Source: an uncultured Methanospirillum sp. (GTDB lineage Archaea > Halobacteriota > Methanomicrobia > Methanomicrobiales > Methanospirillaceae). From it: a stretch of 64,000 nt of DNA. The stretch lies in assembly GCF_963668475.1 (NCBI RefSeq), contig NZ_OY764544.1, positions 620,001-684,000 of the forward strand, written 5' to 3'. Shown piece after piece: positions 8,279-16,874 of this stretch. Below the pieces are notes generated by a model. That model ran no database searches. It was not told where the DNA came from and saw nothing but the letters and a program-made list of their open reading frames with translations. Each line of letters begins with the position of its first letter. Within the stretch, counting starts at the first letter, position 1. Made by a program: the position numbers and the translations under genes.

Positions 8279-8992
8279 TCACCAGTCTTTCTGCATTGCC
8301 AGTTTCCTGAGATCAGGAGGCATCAATTCGATAGCGTACCGCAACGATGTTCTGGGCATCTTCTGTTTATTTTTCATAACATACTCGAAGATCACCTGCT
8401 GGTGCTTTCTACTTGCCTCCTTGAGCAGCCATCCATACCCTTTGCGGACCATATCATCTTCATCGGTGAGCAGCCGGTCTGCAATAGCAATGGACTCTTC
8501 AAGAAATTTTCCATGTTTGGCTGGTATGATCAGTGTCACGGCAGCAGCCCTTCTCATCCATCGGTTACCAGATGCAGTCCATGACATTAGTTCAGAGATG
8601 CATTCAGGATACGAATCAACAAGGGTTCCAACGGCATGGTTACATAGACCATCGCACATCGCCCAGTTGGTTATGTACGAAGAGATCCAGGATCGTATGA
8701 CAGGGAGATCTATGGGTGTGAGTTGGCCTGACATGGCTTCCATCCAGTTTGATACAACAAAGGCCTCCTCCATGTACCCGGATGAATAGAGTTCCTCACA
8801 CAGAGCAAAGATCATCTGTTTGTCTCGGTTTTTTACTTCAGCCCAATTCTTCTTTGCAATTTTTCCGACGGTCGCGGTCTTAACACCATAGCACCGGATC
8901 TCTTCCTTGAAGAACCGTTTTGCTCCCTTCTGTAACGCTTCATCACTGTTTGCAGCAAGTTCGCCACGTACCTGCTCAATAATCAGATCCAC
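8279..8992 (-). CDS. DNA alkylation repair protein, AlkD-like
   Basis: A 237-residue all-helical protein with the HEAT-like repeat pattern of AlkD-family proteins, which excise or recognise cationic alkylpurines such as N3- and N7-alkyl adducts. Consistent segments are R-C-Y-G-V-K-T-A-T-V-G-K-I-A near residue 33, S-S-G-Y-M-E-E-A near 71, W-A-M-C-D-G-L-C-N near 114, N-R-W-M-R-R-A-A-A-V near 143 and a late V-R-K-G-Y-G-W-L-L-K-E-A. The W-D/C-x-x-D region and the arginine pair match the substrate face of the family. Length is normal. It is a single-gene unit with about 118 bases to the TPR gene downstream. Confidence 0.85.
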   Translation of the reverse strand: MDLIIEQVRGELAANSDEALQKGAKRFFKEEIRCYGVKTATVGKIAKKNWAEVKNRDKQMIFALCEELYSSGYMEEAFVVSNWMEAMSGQLTPIDLPVIRSWISSYITNWAMCDGLCNHAVGTLVDSYPECISELMSWTASGNRWMRRAAAVTLIIPAKHGKFLEESIAIADRLLTDEDDMVRKGYGWLLKEASRKHQQVIFEYVMKNKQKMPRTSLRYAIELMPPDLRKLAMQKDW

Positions 8993-9050
8993 ACTGAAGA
9001 TTGGAAGAGGAGAAGGATATGATCTCTGTCATATGAAAAAGTGACAGAGT

Positions 9051-9638
9051 TCATCCCAGGGAGAATGAACTTACTCCCATTGATGATGAGAACGAACTTC
9101 CTGAACCCGAACTGGAGCCTGAACTCCCTTTCTGGACAGCGGTGATATCATACGAGCATCCCTCACCCATCGGGAATATCGTAAAATACCATGTTCCTGC
9201 AGTAATGTCAAGAGTAACCGGAGAGGTGGCAGTCACCATTGAGGACTTTCCATAATCTGATCTGAAGGTTGAATTTTCCGGGAACTTGTCATTTTTCAGA
9301 GAATAGAGTTCAAATCCTGTGCCTGAAAGGCAGACCGCTTTCAATGTTCCTGCATTGCTGAAAGTGATCATCTGGACCGCAGACTGATTCTTCTGGAGAG
9401 AAGCCCTCGTTTCAGTCAGAACAACCGGATCCTGGCTGGATGAAGTGCTCGGAGAGCTCGTAAACGATGTAGAAGAACCTATTGCAGTGAAACTTGCAGG
9501 AAGTGGATATTCATCAGGGTTCAAAGGTGGATGAAAGGGATCATATGAGTCTGCATACACAACTCCTGCGACAAGTATGCAACCGATAATGAGTGTCAGC
9601 AGGCAGGTTATACCAAGTAATCTGAATGGATAAATCAT
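9051..9638 (-). CDS. Secreted protein with Ser/Gly-rich C-terminus
   Basis: Unrecognised secreted protein of about 195 residues. I start it at the ATG at 9638 (another at 9647), where M-I-Y-P-F-R-L-L-G-I-T-C-L-L-T-L-I-I-G begins a signal peptide ending near V-Y-A-D-S; the open frame reaches 9788 but that part is not signal-like. A Ser/Thr-rich linker (about residues 45-65) leads to a compact region with D-I-T-A-G-T-W-Y-F-T-I-F-P-M-G, which resembles a small beta-sandwich of the pre-peptidase C-terminal kind. The last 25 residues are almost only Ser and Gly plus Phe. It is probably exported and cell-surface or released; no function is assigned. Confidence 0.7.
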   Translation of the reverse strand: MIYPFRLLGITCLLTLIIGCILVAGVVYADSYDPFHPPLNPDEYPLPASFTAIGSSTSFTSSPSTSSSQDPVVLTETRASLQKNQSAVQMITFSNAGTLKAVCLSGTGFELYSLKNDKFPENSTFRSDYGKSSMVTATSPVTLDITAGTWYFTIFPMGEGCSYDITAVQKGSSGSSSGSGSSFSSSMGVSSFSLG

Positions 9639-10196
9639 GGTTCTCATAAACTCACTCGTAATGGAATAGATCAGAGAAGAGGTTGAACAGTAATAATTAA
9701 AATGCTTGTATGAAGCAGAGAAGAACTGATAGTATCGGTATTTACTATTCTTCAGAATGGAGAGAAGGTTGTTTCGAGGAGGAAACAACCTTCAGTGTGT
9801 GGTTTCATCCATCAGTGGTTATTGAAGATCTCAAGATTTGAGCGGAGATATACTCCGGCTCCCAGGTGACCGCTGATTTACCCTGGGTTTGCGGTACATG
9901 TGAGCATACAGATATCGCCATTACCATACTTAAAATTTGAATGAAAGGAGTCCATAAAAAATAAATATTAATATCAGCATTAAAAGCAAAGAAAGATTAC
10001 AGAATATTCAAGATTTAACCGGAAAATTAAGATTTCTTTCAGCGGTTTTCTCTCATAATTTATCCGGATGAAACAACATTCCAAATTAGAACCATTTTTG
10101 CATCAGGTACGATGCGCTGTCGGGCATTGGGTGAGCACTTACAAAATCAAGAGATGGGAGAAGATCCAATAGAATAGTTCAGGTACTGATACACAG
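9639..10196. other. Long non-coding gap with an 11-bp perfect hairpin
   Basis: About 560 bases without a credible gene. At 9765-9775 and 9782-9792 the arms AAGGTTGTTTC and GAAACAACCTT form a perfect 11-bp stem with loop GAGGAG; no T-run follows on either strand. Bases 9950-10040 are strongly A/T rich and may hold the promoter of the ABC ATPase gene. I see no tRNA or open reading frame with a ribosome binding site. Confidence 0.6.
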
Positions 10197-11012
10197 ATGT
10201 CCCAGACCAAACCAACTGAAATCATCATATGTCCCCCCCTGTTTGATTGCAGAAACATCTCAATCTGCAGGGGAAAGAAACGGGTCCTTGACTCGTTCAG
10301 TCTCACAATACCCGATGGGGAACATGTGGCGATCCTGGGACCGAATGGATCAGGAAAATCCACACTCATCAAAGTGCTGTTACGGGAACTCTACCCGATG
10401 CAGGATGAAAAGCCACATACCTGTAGTATGTTCGGACAGGAACAATGGCACGTCTTTGACCTGAGGACACATTTCGGTGTCGTGTCAAATGACCTCCAGT
10501 TCACCTTCACCCAGAGTATCACAGGAAAAGAGGTTCTGCTGTCCGGGTTCTTCAGCAGCGTTGGTCTCTTCAATCATGTTGTCACCAGTGAGATGGAAAA
10601 GCGTACAGAAGAGATTGCACATTTTCTTGATATTGATCACTTGATGACCAGGTACATGTCTGATCTCTCATCAGGGGAGGCCCGGCGGCTTTTGATCGGA
10701 CGGGCACTTGTTCATAAACCCCGGGTTCTCATCCTTGACGAGCCGACAAGCAGCCTTGATCTGCAGGCCCTCCATACATTGCGCAGGTACCTTCGCCAGA
10801 TTGCCATTAGCGGAATAGGAATCATACTGGTTACTCACCAGATTCATGACATCATCCCGGAAATAAACCGGGTCATCATGATGAAAGACGGAAAGGTCTT
10901 CCGTGATGGCAGGAAAGAGGACGTGATGACCAGTGCGGCCATTGGTGATCTCTTCGGGATACCTGTCACAATCAAAGAAGAGAACGGGTATTATTACGCA
11001 TCAGGTTACTAA
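10197..11012 (+). CDS. ABC transporter-type ATPase without adjacent permease
   Basis: A 271-residue ABC nucleotide-binding domain. Walker A is G-P-N-G-S-G-K-S near residue 49, the signature L-S-S-G-E-A-R-R near 159, Walker B V-L-I-L-D-E-P-T-S-S-L-D near 179, and the switch histidine V-T-H-Q near 218. The closest feel is to ModF/molybdate- or iron-type ATPases that stand alone, with P-P-L-F-D-C-R-N-I-S at the start. No membrane or binding-protein gene lies next to it, so it may serve a distant permease or act in a non-transport role. It runs in the same direction as pan and ends 49 bases before it. Confidence 0.85.
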   Translation: MSQTKPTEIIICPPLFDCRNISICRGKKRVLDSFSLTIPDGEHVAILGPNGSGKSTLIKVLLRELYPMQDEKPHTCSMFGQEQWHVFDLRTHFGVVSNDLQFTFTQSITGKEVLLSGFFSSVGLFNHVVTSEMEKRTEEIAHFLDIDHLMTRYMSDLSSGEARRLLIGRALVHKPRVLILDEPTSSLDLQALHTLRRYLRQIAISGIGIILVTHQIHDIIPEINRVIMMKDGKVFRDGRKEDVMTSAAIGDLFGIPVTIKEENGYYYASGY

Positions 11013-11061
11013 TCCTCAAAAAATCCCTAAAGAGAACCATTAAACCATATCCTCTCTACTT

Positions 11062-12249
11062 ATGAGTATTATGGATTATCCCGACTCCTCCCTACCACGG
11101 GACAATGTGATACGGGATCAGTCCCTGGCCTATCAGATCCGGCTGCAGGAACTCGAAGCCCAGAACCTTGAGCTCTCAATCCGTAGCGAGGAACTCTTCA
11201 AAGAGAACGTGGTCCTGAAGCGTGAGAACAGCCAACTCAAACGGATGCCGCTGTTTGTAGCAGTGGTGGTTGATATCTTCCCATCAGGTGAGATTTACCT
11301 CCGCCAGATGGGCAATAATCAGGAGTATATCACCACCGTCTCTGAAGAACTCCAGCCAGAAGTCAAACCCGGATGCAAGGTAGCAGTAAATAATGCTCTC
11401 TCCATTGTAAAAGTCCTTGAAGAGACATACGATGCCAGGGTCAGGGTAATGGAGCTCGAAGAATCACCAGATGTGACATTCGAACTCGTCGGAGGGTTGA
11501 GCACAGAGATTGAAGAGGTACGTGAGGCTGTCGAATACCCCCTCACCAAGCCAGAGGTCTTTGAACGAATCGGTGTTGAACCACCAAAGGGTATCCTGCT
11601 ATTCGGGCCTCCGGGAACGGGGAAGACACTGGTTGCAAAGGCAGTTGCCCACAACGCAAAGGCCACATTTATCCGGATGTCAGGAAGCGAACTGGTCCAC
11701 AAGTTCATCGGAGAAGGGGCACAGATGGTACGTGAACTCTTCACACTCGCCCGTGATCGTGCACCGTCCATCGTCTTCATCGATGAGATCGATGCAATCG
11801 GCACGACCAGGACCAATGACGGGACATCCGGGAGTGCAGAGGTGCAACGTACTCTGATGCAGCTTCTTGCAGAGATGGATGGATTCGACAACAGGGGTGA
11901 TGTCAGGATCATGGCTGCAACAAACAGGGTCGACATGCTTGATGCAGCCCTGCTCAGACCGGGCCGGTTCGATCGTATCATCCAGGTGCCACTTCCTGAT
12001 ACAAAGGCCAGGCTTGAGATCCTGAAGATCCACACCAGAAGAATGACGCTTGACGGTGGTGTTGATCTGAACACCATTGCAACGGAGACCGAGGGATTCA
12101 CCGGTGCCCAGCTGCAGGCGACCTGTCGTGAAGCAGGTATGTTTGCTGTCCGCAGGGATGCATGGGCAGTCACCGGTGACGATATTCATGAAGCTGTGGT
12201 AAAGGTCAGGCGGGAAGAACCCCGCTCAGACTCCCGGATGTACACCTGA
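11062..12249 (+). CDS. pan: Proteasome-activating nucleotidase (copy A, HbYX terminus)
   Basis: A 395-residue AAA+ ATPase that forms a hexamer on the 20S proteasome, unfolds substrates and threads them into the core. Residues 8-60 are a heptad-rich coiled coil, 62-120 the OB ring, and 150-395 the AAA domain with Walker A G-P-P-G-T-G-K-T near 181, pore loop K-F-I-G near 213, Walker B F-I-D-E-I-D near 241, and arginine finger region R-P-G-R-F-D-R. It ends R-M-Y-T; M-Y-T fits the hydrophobic-Tyr-any (HbYX) motif that docks between proteasome alpha subunits and opens the gate. A second PAN lies at 14973-16211. No clear ribosome binding site precedes the ATG, so it may be leaderless. Confidence 0.95.
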   Translation: MSIMDYPDSSLPRDNVIRDQSLAYQIRLQELEAQNLELSIRSEELFKENVVLKRENSQLKRMPLFVAVVVDIFPSGEIYLRQMGNNQEYITTVSEELQPEVKPGCKVAVNNALSIVKVLEETYDARVRVMELEESPDVTFELVGGLSTEIEEVREAVEYPLTKPEVFERIGVEPPKGILLFGPPGTGKTLVAKAVAHNAKATFIRMSGSELVHKFIGEGAQMVRELFTLARDRAPSIVFIDEIDAIGTTRTNDGTSGSAEVQRTLMQLLAEMDGFDNRGDVRIMAATNRVDMLDAALLRPGRFDRIIQVPLPDTKARLEILKIHTRRMTLDGGVDLNTIATETEGFTGAQLQATCREAGMFAVRRDAWAVTGDDIHEAVVKVRREEPRSDSRMYT

Positions 12250-12264
12250 CCTTTCTTTTTTTGC

Positions 12265-12750
12265 ATGAACCTTCTCCTCATCAGCAAACCCGGAATCCCA
12301 CTTCTTCGATCCCTCAGGGAATCAGAGACTGCCTGGGATGCAATCAGGTTTTATGGCCCGGTGGGACTATCCATCGGAGTATACATCCCGGTCTCAACCC
12401 TTGCCGGTGCCCTCTCACTTGCTTCAGATCTCAGATATTTTCTCAAGAAATACACATCTGATCACCTTTTTCAGATCAAACCCGGAGTGTATTATACTGC
12501 AGCCCTGACGCGAAGCAGGTACTTAAGCAGAGATGATGATGTATCAGAAGACTGGCCGTTCAAACTCATCTATTGGGTAGAGAACCTGGGAAAAGTGATC
12601 AGGGTCAGAAAAGAGGAATGGAACATCGAAGAGATGTTATACCAGACTTCAGAACCCGGGGAAGAAGATACAAAGCAGGATGATGTAGATATCACATGTG
12701 GATACCTGCTTGAGATCTGGTGTACTAAACCTGAGTTCGAGATAGTGTAA
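12265..12750 (+). CDS. Uncharacterised protein co-transcribed with pan
   Basis: A 161-residue soluble protein starting 15 bases after the pan stop, so almost certainly in the same transcript. It has no membrane segment or obvious catalytic motif. Visible features are a hydrophobic start (M-N-L-L-L-I-S-K-P-G-I-P-L-L), a central A-G-A-L-S-L-A-S-D-L-R-Y-F-L-K-K-Y helix, and an acidic stretch E-P-G-E-E-D-T-K-Q-D-D-V near the end. The central segment reminds me of a family of unknown function found next to pan in haloarchaea (I recall DUF5804), but this is from memory and the similarity is weak. A link to proteasome function is inferred from position only. Confidence 0.75.
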   Translation: MNLLLISKPGIPLLRSLRESETAWDAIRFYGPVGLSIGVYIPVSTLAGALSLASDLRYFLKKYTSDHLFQIKPGVYYTAALTRSRYLSRDDDVSEDWPFKLIYWVENLGKVIRVRKEEWNIEEMLYQTSEPGEEDTKQDDVDITCGYLLEIWCTKPEFEIV

Positions 12751-13057
12751 GTCGGATTAACCTTTCAGGTCTTTAGGACAAGGTAGAGATCTGGCTGTCA
12801 AAAACAGACGCTGAAGATACCTTAATCCAGATAGGACGAAAGAGATTACCAGACCGCACTTTGAGATCTGGAGTACTGGATGCAGGATATTTTACTATCA
12901 CATGCTCCGGGTTCCGATGCTTAGTGAATTAAGCATGAAACCCGACTTCCAGGATGGAGCCCTTCGAAGTCATGACGCAGGAAGTGTTTCCATATCTGAT
13001 CTGAACTAACCGTATTATCCAGAGACCACTAAATCGATCAAACAACAGGTTTGGCAC
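12751..13057. other. Intergenic gap containing a strongly folded segment (12904-12960)
   Basis: About 307 bases without a gene. Within it, CGGGTT (12908-12913) pairs with AACCCG (12939-12944), and ATGCTTA (12917-12923) with TAAGCAT (12930-12936), around a GTGAAT loop. Flanking GCTCC (12904-12908) and GGAGC (12956-12960) can extend the fold, and ACTTCC (12945-12950) has an alternative partner GGAAGT at 12980-12985. A TATA-like GATATTTTAC at 12886-12895 lies about 25 bases upstream of the fold, so this may be a small RNA or the structured 5' leader of the histidine kinase mRNA. It is not a tRNA. Confidence 0.45.
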
Positions 13058-14752
13058 ATGCTTATCCAGAACTCACCCTTTGTAGTTCCATTAATATTTT
13101 CTGCGATAATGTGCGGAGTTCTCGGAGTATACAGTTACAAGAACCTACACATCCCTGGTTCCAGGCCATTTACGCTTCTCATGGCAGGGGTTACCATCTG
13201 GCTCATCGGTAGTATCTTTGAGTACTCACTCCTTGACCCGGCTGCCCGTTACATTGCGGTTGTTTGTGAATACCCGGGGATTGTACTCGTACCCGTTGCC
13301 TGGCTGCTTTTTATCATCACCTATACCGGTAGGGATGCCTGGATAGAGGGCAGAAGAGCCTGGTTATTATTCATCGTTCCTGCCATTGTTGAGATTTTTG
13401 TTCTCACAAACCCTCTCCATCAGTTGTATTACACATCCATATCAGTTGATATCATAGACGGTCTTACATACCCCGCATACACGCACGGCCCCTTATTCTG
13501 GATTCATACGATCTATTCATACATCCTCATCCTCAGCGGAATAGGAATCCTTGCAGCTGAACTCATCTACGCAAAACCAATTTACCGAAAACAACTGCTG
13601 ATAATCTTCATCGTATGCCTGATACCCTTCTTCTTCAATGTTCTGTACGTGTCAGGGCTCTGGTCGGTGAAAGGGATCGATTTTACCCCGATCGTGTTCT
13701 TTATCACCGCTGTTGGCCTTTTTATCTCATCATATTTTTTTCAGTTTTTGAATCTTACCCCGGTTGCCCACAGCCTGTTATTGAAAAACCTGAAAGACGC
13801 TCTGATTGTGGTGGACAACAAAGATATCATCGTTGATGCAAATCCTGCTGCACTCAGGCATCGCAGATCAGGTGATATATCCTACCTGGGAGAAAGTATC
13901 ACAAAGATATTCCCGTTTACCAAAGAAGTGCTGGAAAAAAACCACGGAGTCTCTGATTCACCAGGTCTTCCTGTTGAGTTACCAGTGAATGGCTCACCAC
14001 GGTTCTATGAGATGGAATGTATTCCGGTCATCAATAACAGCGGTATCCAGATTGGTAAGCTGGTAACACTTCATGACGTTCATGAACAGACAGTAGCCAC
14101 ACGGATCATTCATAAATCCAACCAGAAACTTCAGCTCTTATCAGGAATAACCAGACACGATATCAAGAATCAACTATCAGTTCTCACCGGATACCTCTCA
14201 CTGGCAGAAGATATTGATGGAGATGAGTTTAAGGCAGAGTATCTTGGGAAGCTGAAAGAAGCCACGCGAATGATAAACGAACAGATCGAGTTCACCTCTG
14301 TCTACCAGAATATCGGGCTTCAAAAACCACAGTGGTACGAGTTACATGCACTCATGGAGCAGGTGAAGACACAAATTCCGGGAGCTTCTGTGAAGTTTGT
14401 AAACGAACTGGACGGGGCCCGGATATTTGCCGATCCGATGCTTGAACGTGCCCTCTACAACCTGTTTGATAACACCATGAGGTATGGAAAAACGGCTACA
14501 ACAATCAGGTCTTACTATTACCTCGGAGATGACTCCATGAGATGGATAGTTGAGGATGATGGAATCGGTGTCGCACCTGAAGACAAAAACAGGATATTTA
14601 ATAAGGGGTATGGAAATAATACCGGTCTTGGTCTCTTTCTTGTCAGGGAGATCCTTTCAATCACTGACTGTTCCATTACCGAGAATGGAGTGCCTGGTGG
14701 AGGAGCACGGTTTGAAATAAGTGTTCCACATGGGCAATACAATCTCTGGTAG
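13058..14752 (+). CDS. Sensor histidine kinase with N-terminal 7TM domain and PAS
   Basis: A 564-residue membrane kinase. Residues 1-225 contain seven hydrophobic helices in the pattern of the histidine-kinase N-terminal 7TM domain, with the conserved P-G-I-V-L-V-P-V-A-W-L-L-F between helices. A PAS domain follows (about 235-335: L-L-L-K-N-L-K-D-A-L-I-V-V-D-N-K-D). The kinase core has the phospho-acceptor H-box I-T-R-H-D-I-K-N-Q-L-S-V-L near 365, N-box L-F-D-N-T-M-R-Y-G, G1 V-E-D-D-G-I-G-V and G2 G-L-G-L-F-L-V-R-E-I. All catalytic boxes are present, so it should be active. The ligand is unknown and no response regulator is adjacent. Confidence 0.92.
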   Translation: MLIQNSPFVVPLIFSAIMCGVLGVYSYKNLHIPGSRPFTLLMAGVTIWLIGSIFEYSLLDPAARYIAVVCEYPGIVLVPVAWLLFIITYTGRDAWIEGRRAWLLFIVPAIVEIFVLTNPLHQLYYTSISVDIIDGLTYPAYTHGPLFWIHTIYSYILILSGIGILAAELIYAKPIYRKQLLIIFIVCLIPFFFNVLYVSGLWSVKGIDFTPIVFFITAVGLFISSYFFQFLNLTPVAHSLLLKNLKDALIVVDNKDIIVDANPAALRHRRSGDISYLGESITKIFPFTKEVLEKNHGVSDSPGLPVELPVNGSPRFYEMECIPVINNSGIQIGKLVTLHDVHEQTVATRIIHKSNQKLQLLSGITRHDIKNQLSVLTGYLSLAEDIDGDEFKAEYLGKLKEATRMINEQIEFTSVYQNIGLQKPQWYELHALMEQVKTQIPGASVKFVNELDGARIFADPMLERALYNLFDNTMRYGKTATTIRSYYYLGDDSMRWIVEDDGIGVAPEDKNRIFNKGYGNNTGLGLFLVREILSITDCSITENGVPGGGARFEISVPHGQYNLW

Positions 14753-14972
14753 TCAGGTAGGTAAACCAGTCATCAGGTCTGAATCTTTTTTCTAATCCAT
14801 CCTAGCTCTGCGTAGTGTCTTCAACACCCAGCAATCAGAGAACATAAAAAAGTTTGTGATGAGCAAACGGTCCGCAGATAATAATGGAACACTCAGAAAA
14901 AGAGTTCAATTAAGTTTTTTAGAGCACTTCATGAGAAGTCCTCCAAATTGGAGAACAAATGGGTGATGGTAT

Positions 14973-16211
14973 TCAGGCAAACATCACACTGGTTGTCGGC
15001 AGGCGGGATTCACGCTCAAAGTCATACCTGAATTTGCTCAGTGCCATCATGAAATCATTCTGGCAAACCTTCGTATGCTCCTGTCTGATGGCAAACATTC
15101 CAGCCTCCATACAGATGGCGTTGAGATCAGCACCGTTCCGCCCTTCTGTAAGGCGTGCAACCTCCATCATGTCAACATCAGAGTCGATGTTCATGGCTCT
15201 GGTATGGACCTGAAGGATGGCAAATCTGCCTTCAGTATCAGGAAGCGGAATCTCAATGATCCTGTCAAACCGCCCCGGCCTCAGCAGGGCTGCATCAAGG
15301 ATGTCAATCCGGTTGGTTGCACCGATGATCTTGACATCTCCCCGCTGCTCAAACCCGTCCATTGCTGCAAGGAGTTGCATCAGTGTCCGCTGGACCTCGC
15401 GGTCACCAGAGGTCATAGCCTCGGTGCGTGATGCCCCAATCGCATCTATCTCGTCGATAAACACGATAGAGGGTGCTTTCTCCTTGGCAAGATCGAAGAG
15501 TTCACGAACCAGTCGTGCCCCTTCACCAATGTACTTCTGTACTAATTCAGATCCAACTGTATGCAGGAATGCTGCGTGGGTTTCGTGGGCTACTGCTTTT
15601 GCAAGCAACGTTTTCCCAGTACCGGGCGGACCGTAGAGCAGTACTCCCTTTGGCGGAGTGATCCCGATGTTGGCAAAGAGTTCAGGGCGAGTCATCGGCA
15701 GCTCCACTGCCTCCCTGATCTCGGTTATCTGTTTTTCAAGCCCTCCGATGTCCTCGTATGTCTCCCCCGGCAGTTCTACAACCTCCATCCCGTAGACCTG
15801 CGAGTCATAACTGCTTGGCAGTAATTCAACGATCGCCAGGGATTGCTGGTTCAGAGTACATCTGACCCCGGCTTTCATCTGCTCAGTATCCACCGACTGT
15901 GAGACCCGGACAAGGAACCGTGGTCCGGCGCTTGACCTGACCACTACCCGTCCTGAATCTATTACATCAGTGATCGTCCCAACAATCAGGGGCGGAGTCT
16001 TGAGGTGTTCAACCTCGCTCTTCAGTTTTCTGACCTCACGTTCATACCGGATCTTCTGGGTCTCGATATAACGCTTATCAGATTCCAACTGACGAATCTG
16101 CTCCTTCAGCTCCTGGTTCTGCGACTCCATCCCTGCTACACGCTCAACGAGGTACCGGTAAAGCTCCTCGGGCGTTTTCGGGTCGTCTGATTGGCGGCCA
16201 GTCTCTGACAT
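14973..16211 (-). CDS. pan: Proteasome-activating nucleotidase paralogue (copy B, M-F-A terminus)
   Basis: A 412-residue AAA+ ATPase with the full PAN layout: coiled coil (about 10-75), OB ring (about 78-140), AAA domain with Walker A G-P-P-G-T-G-K-T near 202, pore loop K-Y-I-G near 234, Walker B F-I-D-E-I-D near 262, and R-P-G-R-F-D-R. The final residues are S-V-M-F-A, so the HbYX tyrosine is replaced by phenylalanine, unlike copy A at 11062-12249, which ends M-Y-T. The pore loop aromatic also differs (Tyr here, Phe in copy A). This suggests different proteasome affinity or partners, or mixed regulation. It is divergent from mbf1 across only 50 bases. Confidence 0.94.
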   Translation of the reverse strand: MSETGRQSDDPKTPEELYRYLVERVAGMESQNQELKEQIRQLESDKRYIETQKIRYEREVRKLKSEVEHLKTPPLIVGTITDVIDSGRVVVRSSAGPRFLVRVSQSVDTEQMKAGVRCTLNQQSLAIVELLPSSYDSQVYGMEVVELPGETYEDIGGLEKQITEIREAVELPMTRPELFANIGITPPKGVLLYGPPGTGKTLLAKAVAHETHAAFLHTVGSELVQKYIGEGARLVRELFDLAKEKAPSIVFIDEIDAIGASRTEAMTSGDREVQRTLMQLLAAMDGFEQRGDVKIIGATNRIDILDAALLRPGRFDRIIEIPLPDTEGRFAILQVHTRAMNIDSDVDMMEVARLTEGRNGADLNAICMEAGMFAIRQEHTKVCQNDFMMALSKFRYDFERESRLPTTSVMFA

Positions 16212-16261
16212 CCGTCTGATTAGTTATATAGGGGAAAATGACTATATGATGATTGCGAAAT
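16212..16261. promoter_or_regulatory. Overlapping divergent promoters of pan copy B and mbf1
   Basis: Only 50 bases separate the two start codons. TTATATA at 16224-16230 sits about 25 bases before a start near 16252-16254 for mbf1 (ATG 16262). On the other strand, the TATA-like element reading ATCATATAGT (16250-16241) sits about 25 bases before a start near 16220 for pan (ATG 16211). Each transcript would begin across or close to the other gene's TATA element, leaving leaders of about ten bases and making simultaneous initiation unlikely. Start sites are predicted, not measured. Confidence 0.55.
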
Positions 16262-16762
16262 ATGCAGTGTGAAATGTGTGGGGCAGATAGTAAAGGCCCT
16301 TTGAAGCGGGTTCGGATTGAAGGGGCCGAACTTTCAGTCTGCAGTAACTGTGCCAGATATGGGACAGAAGTGCAGGGTGCTGTAAAATCACCTGCCGCCC
16401 CGGCCGGAAGACAAACCGGGTTTACACAGGCTCAGGCTCCCCAGGCACGTCGTTCCCGGGATCTTTTTGATCAACTTGGCGGTGACCTGGTGGAAGATTA
16501 TGCAGACCGTATCAAGACCGCGAGGTTGAAACTCGGACTTTCCCAAAAGGATCTCGCACTCGCGATGATGGAGAAGGAACTCCTTATCAAAAAGATCGAG
16601 AAAGGGGAACTGATCCCTGAAGAGGCTGTACGGAGGAAGATCGAGAAGGAACTCGATATCAAACTGATAGAGGATTCTTCACTAGAATCACTTGATATTC
16701 ATCAGTCCAGGATGACCACCACGATGGGCGACGTCATCAAGATCAAGAAAGTAAAAAGATAA
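16262..16762 (+). CDS. Multiprotein bridging factor 1 homologue (zinc ribbon plus HTH)
   Basis: A 166-residue archaeal MBF1. The N-terminus has a zinc ribbon (M-Q-C-E-M-C-G-A and V-C-S-N-C-A), then a flexible Ala/Pro/Gln linker (about 45-75), a Cro/C1-type helix-turn-helix (about 78-140, with L-G-L-S-Q-K-D-L-A and E-K-G-E-L-I-P) and a basic tail. Eukaryotic MBF1 bridges activators and TBP; archaeal and eukaryotic forms have also been linked to the ribosome. I start at ATG 16262 because it begins directly with the first zinc ligand region; a TTG three codons earlier is less likely. A T-run at 16771-16775 shortly after the stop may terminate transcription. Confidence 0.92.
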   Translation: MQCEMCGADSKGPLKRVRIEGAELSVCSNCARYGTEVQGAVKSPAAPAGRQTGFTQAQAPQARRSRDLFDQLGGDLVEDYADRIKTARLKLGLSQKDLALAMMEKELLIKKIEKGELIPEEAVRRKIEKELDIKLIEDSSLESLDIHQSRMTTTMGDVIKIKKVKR

Positions 16763-16770
16763 TTCACCTC

Positions 16771-16775
16771 TTTTT
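16771..16775 (+). terminator. T-tract after mbf1
   Basis: Five consecutive T residues follow the mbf1 stop by nine bases within a pyrimidine-rich stretch (CACCTCTTTTT). Archaeal RNA polymerase terminates at such T-tracts without a hairpin. Confidence 0.45.
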
Positions 16776-16831
16776 CAAGGGCAATCATGCGTGGATTTGA
16801 AAATACTCCGGTAATCGCTTTAATTTATTCG

Positions 16832-16851
16832 TGCCATGCTATGACATGGCA
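16832..16851. promoter_or_regulatory. Dyad upstream of the aromatic operon TATA box
   Basis: TGCCATG (16832-16838) and CATGGCA (16845-16851) are perfect inverted repeats separated by six bases. The dyad ends 15 bases before the TATA element at 16866, a normal place for an archaeal activator or a repressor site that blocks factor binding. The cognate regulator is unknown. Confidence 0.45.
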
Positions 16852-16865
16852 TCATGTGAGAAATA

Positions 16866-16874
16866 TTTTTATAT
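16866..16874 (+). promoter_or_regulatory. TATA box of the aromatic amino acid operon leader
   Basis: TTTTTATAT, preceded by a purine-rich GAGAAA stretch that could serve as BRE, is the best archaeal TATA match in 16763-17114. Its centre lies about 26 bases before 16896-16897, so the predicted transcript would begin at or within a base or two of the ATG at 16897, giving a leaderless mRNA. Confidence 0.6.

Noticed and set aside
11319..12173. 284-codon open frame on the minus strand
   Set aside because: Shadow of the pan gene; Ser/Arg-rich composition typical of antisense frames.
12904..12944. Possible tRNA because of GGGTTCC and paired arms
   Set aside because: No acceptor stem, anticodon arm or CCA-proximal pairing can be arranged around it.
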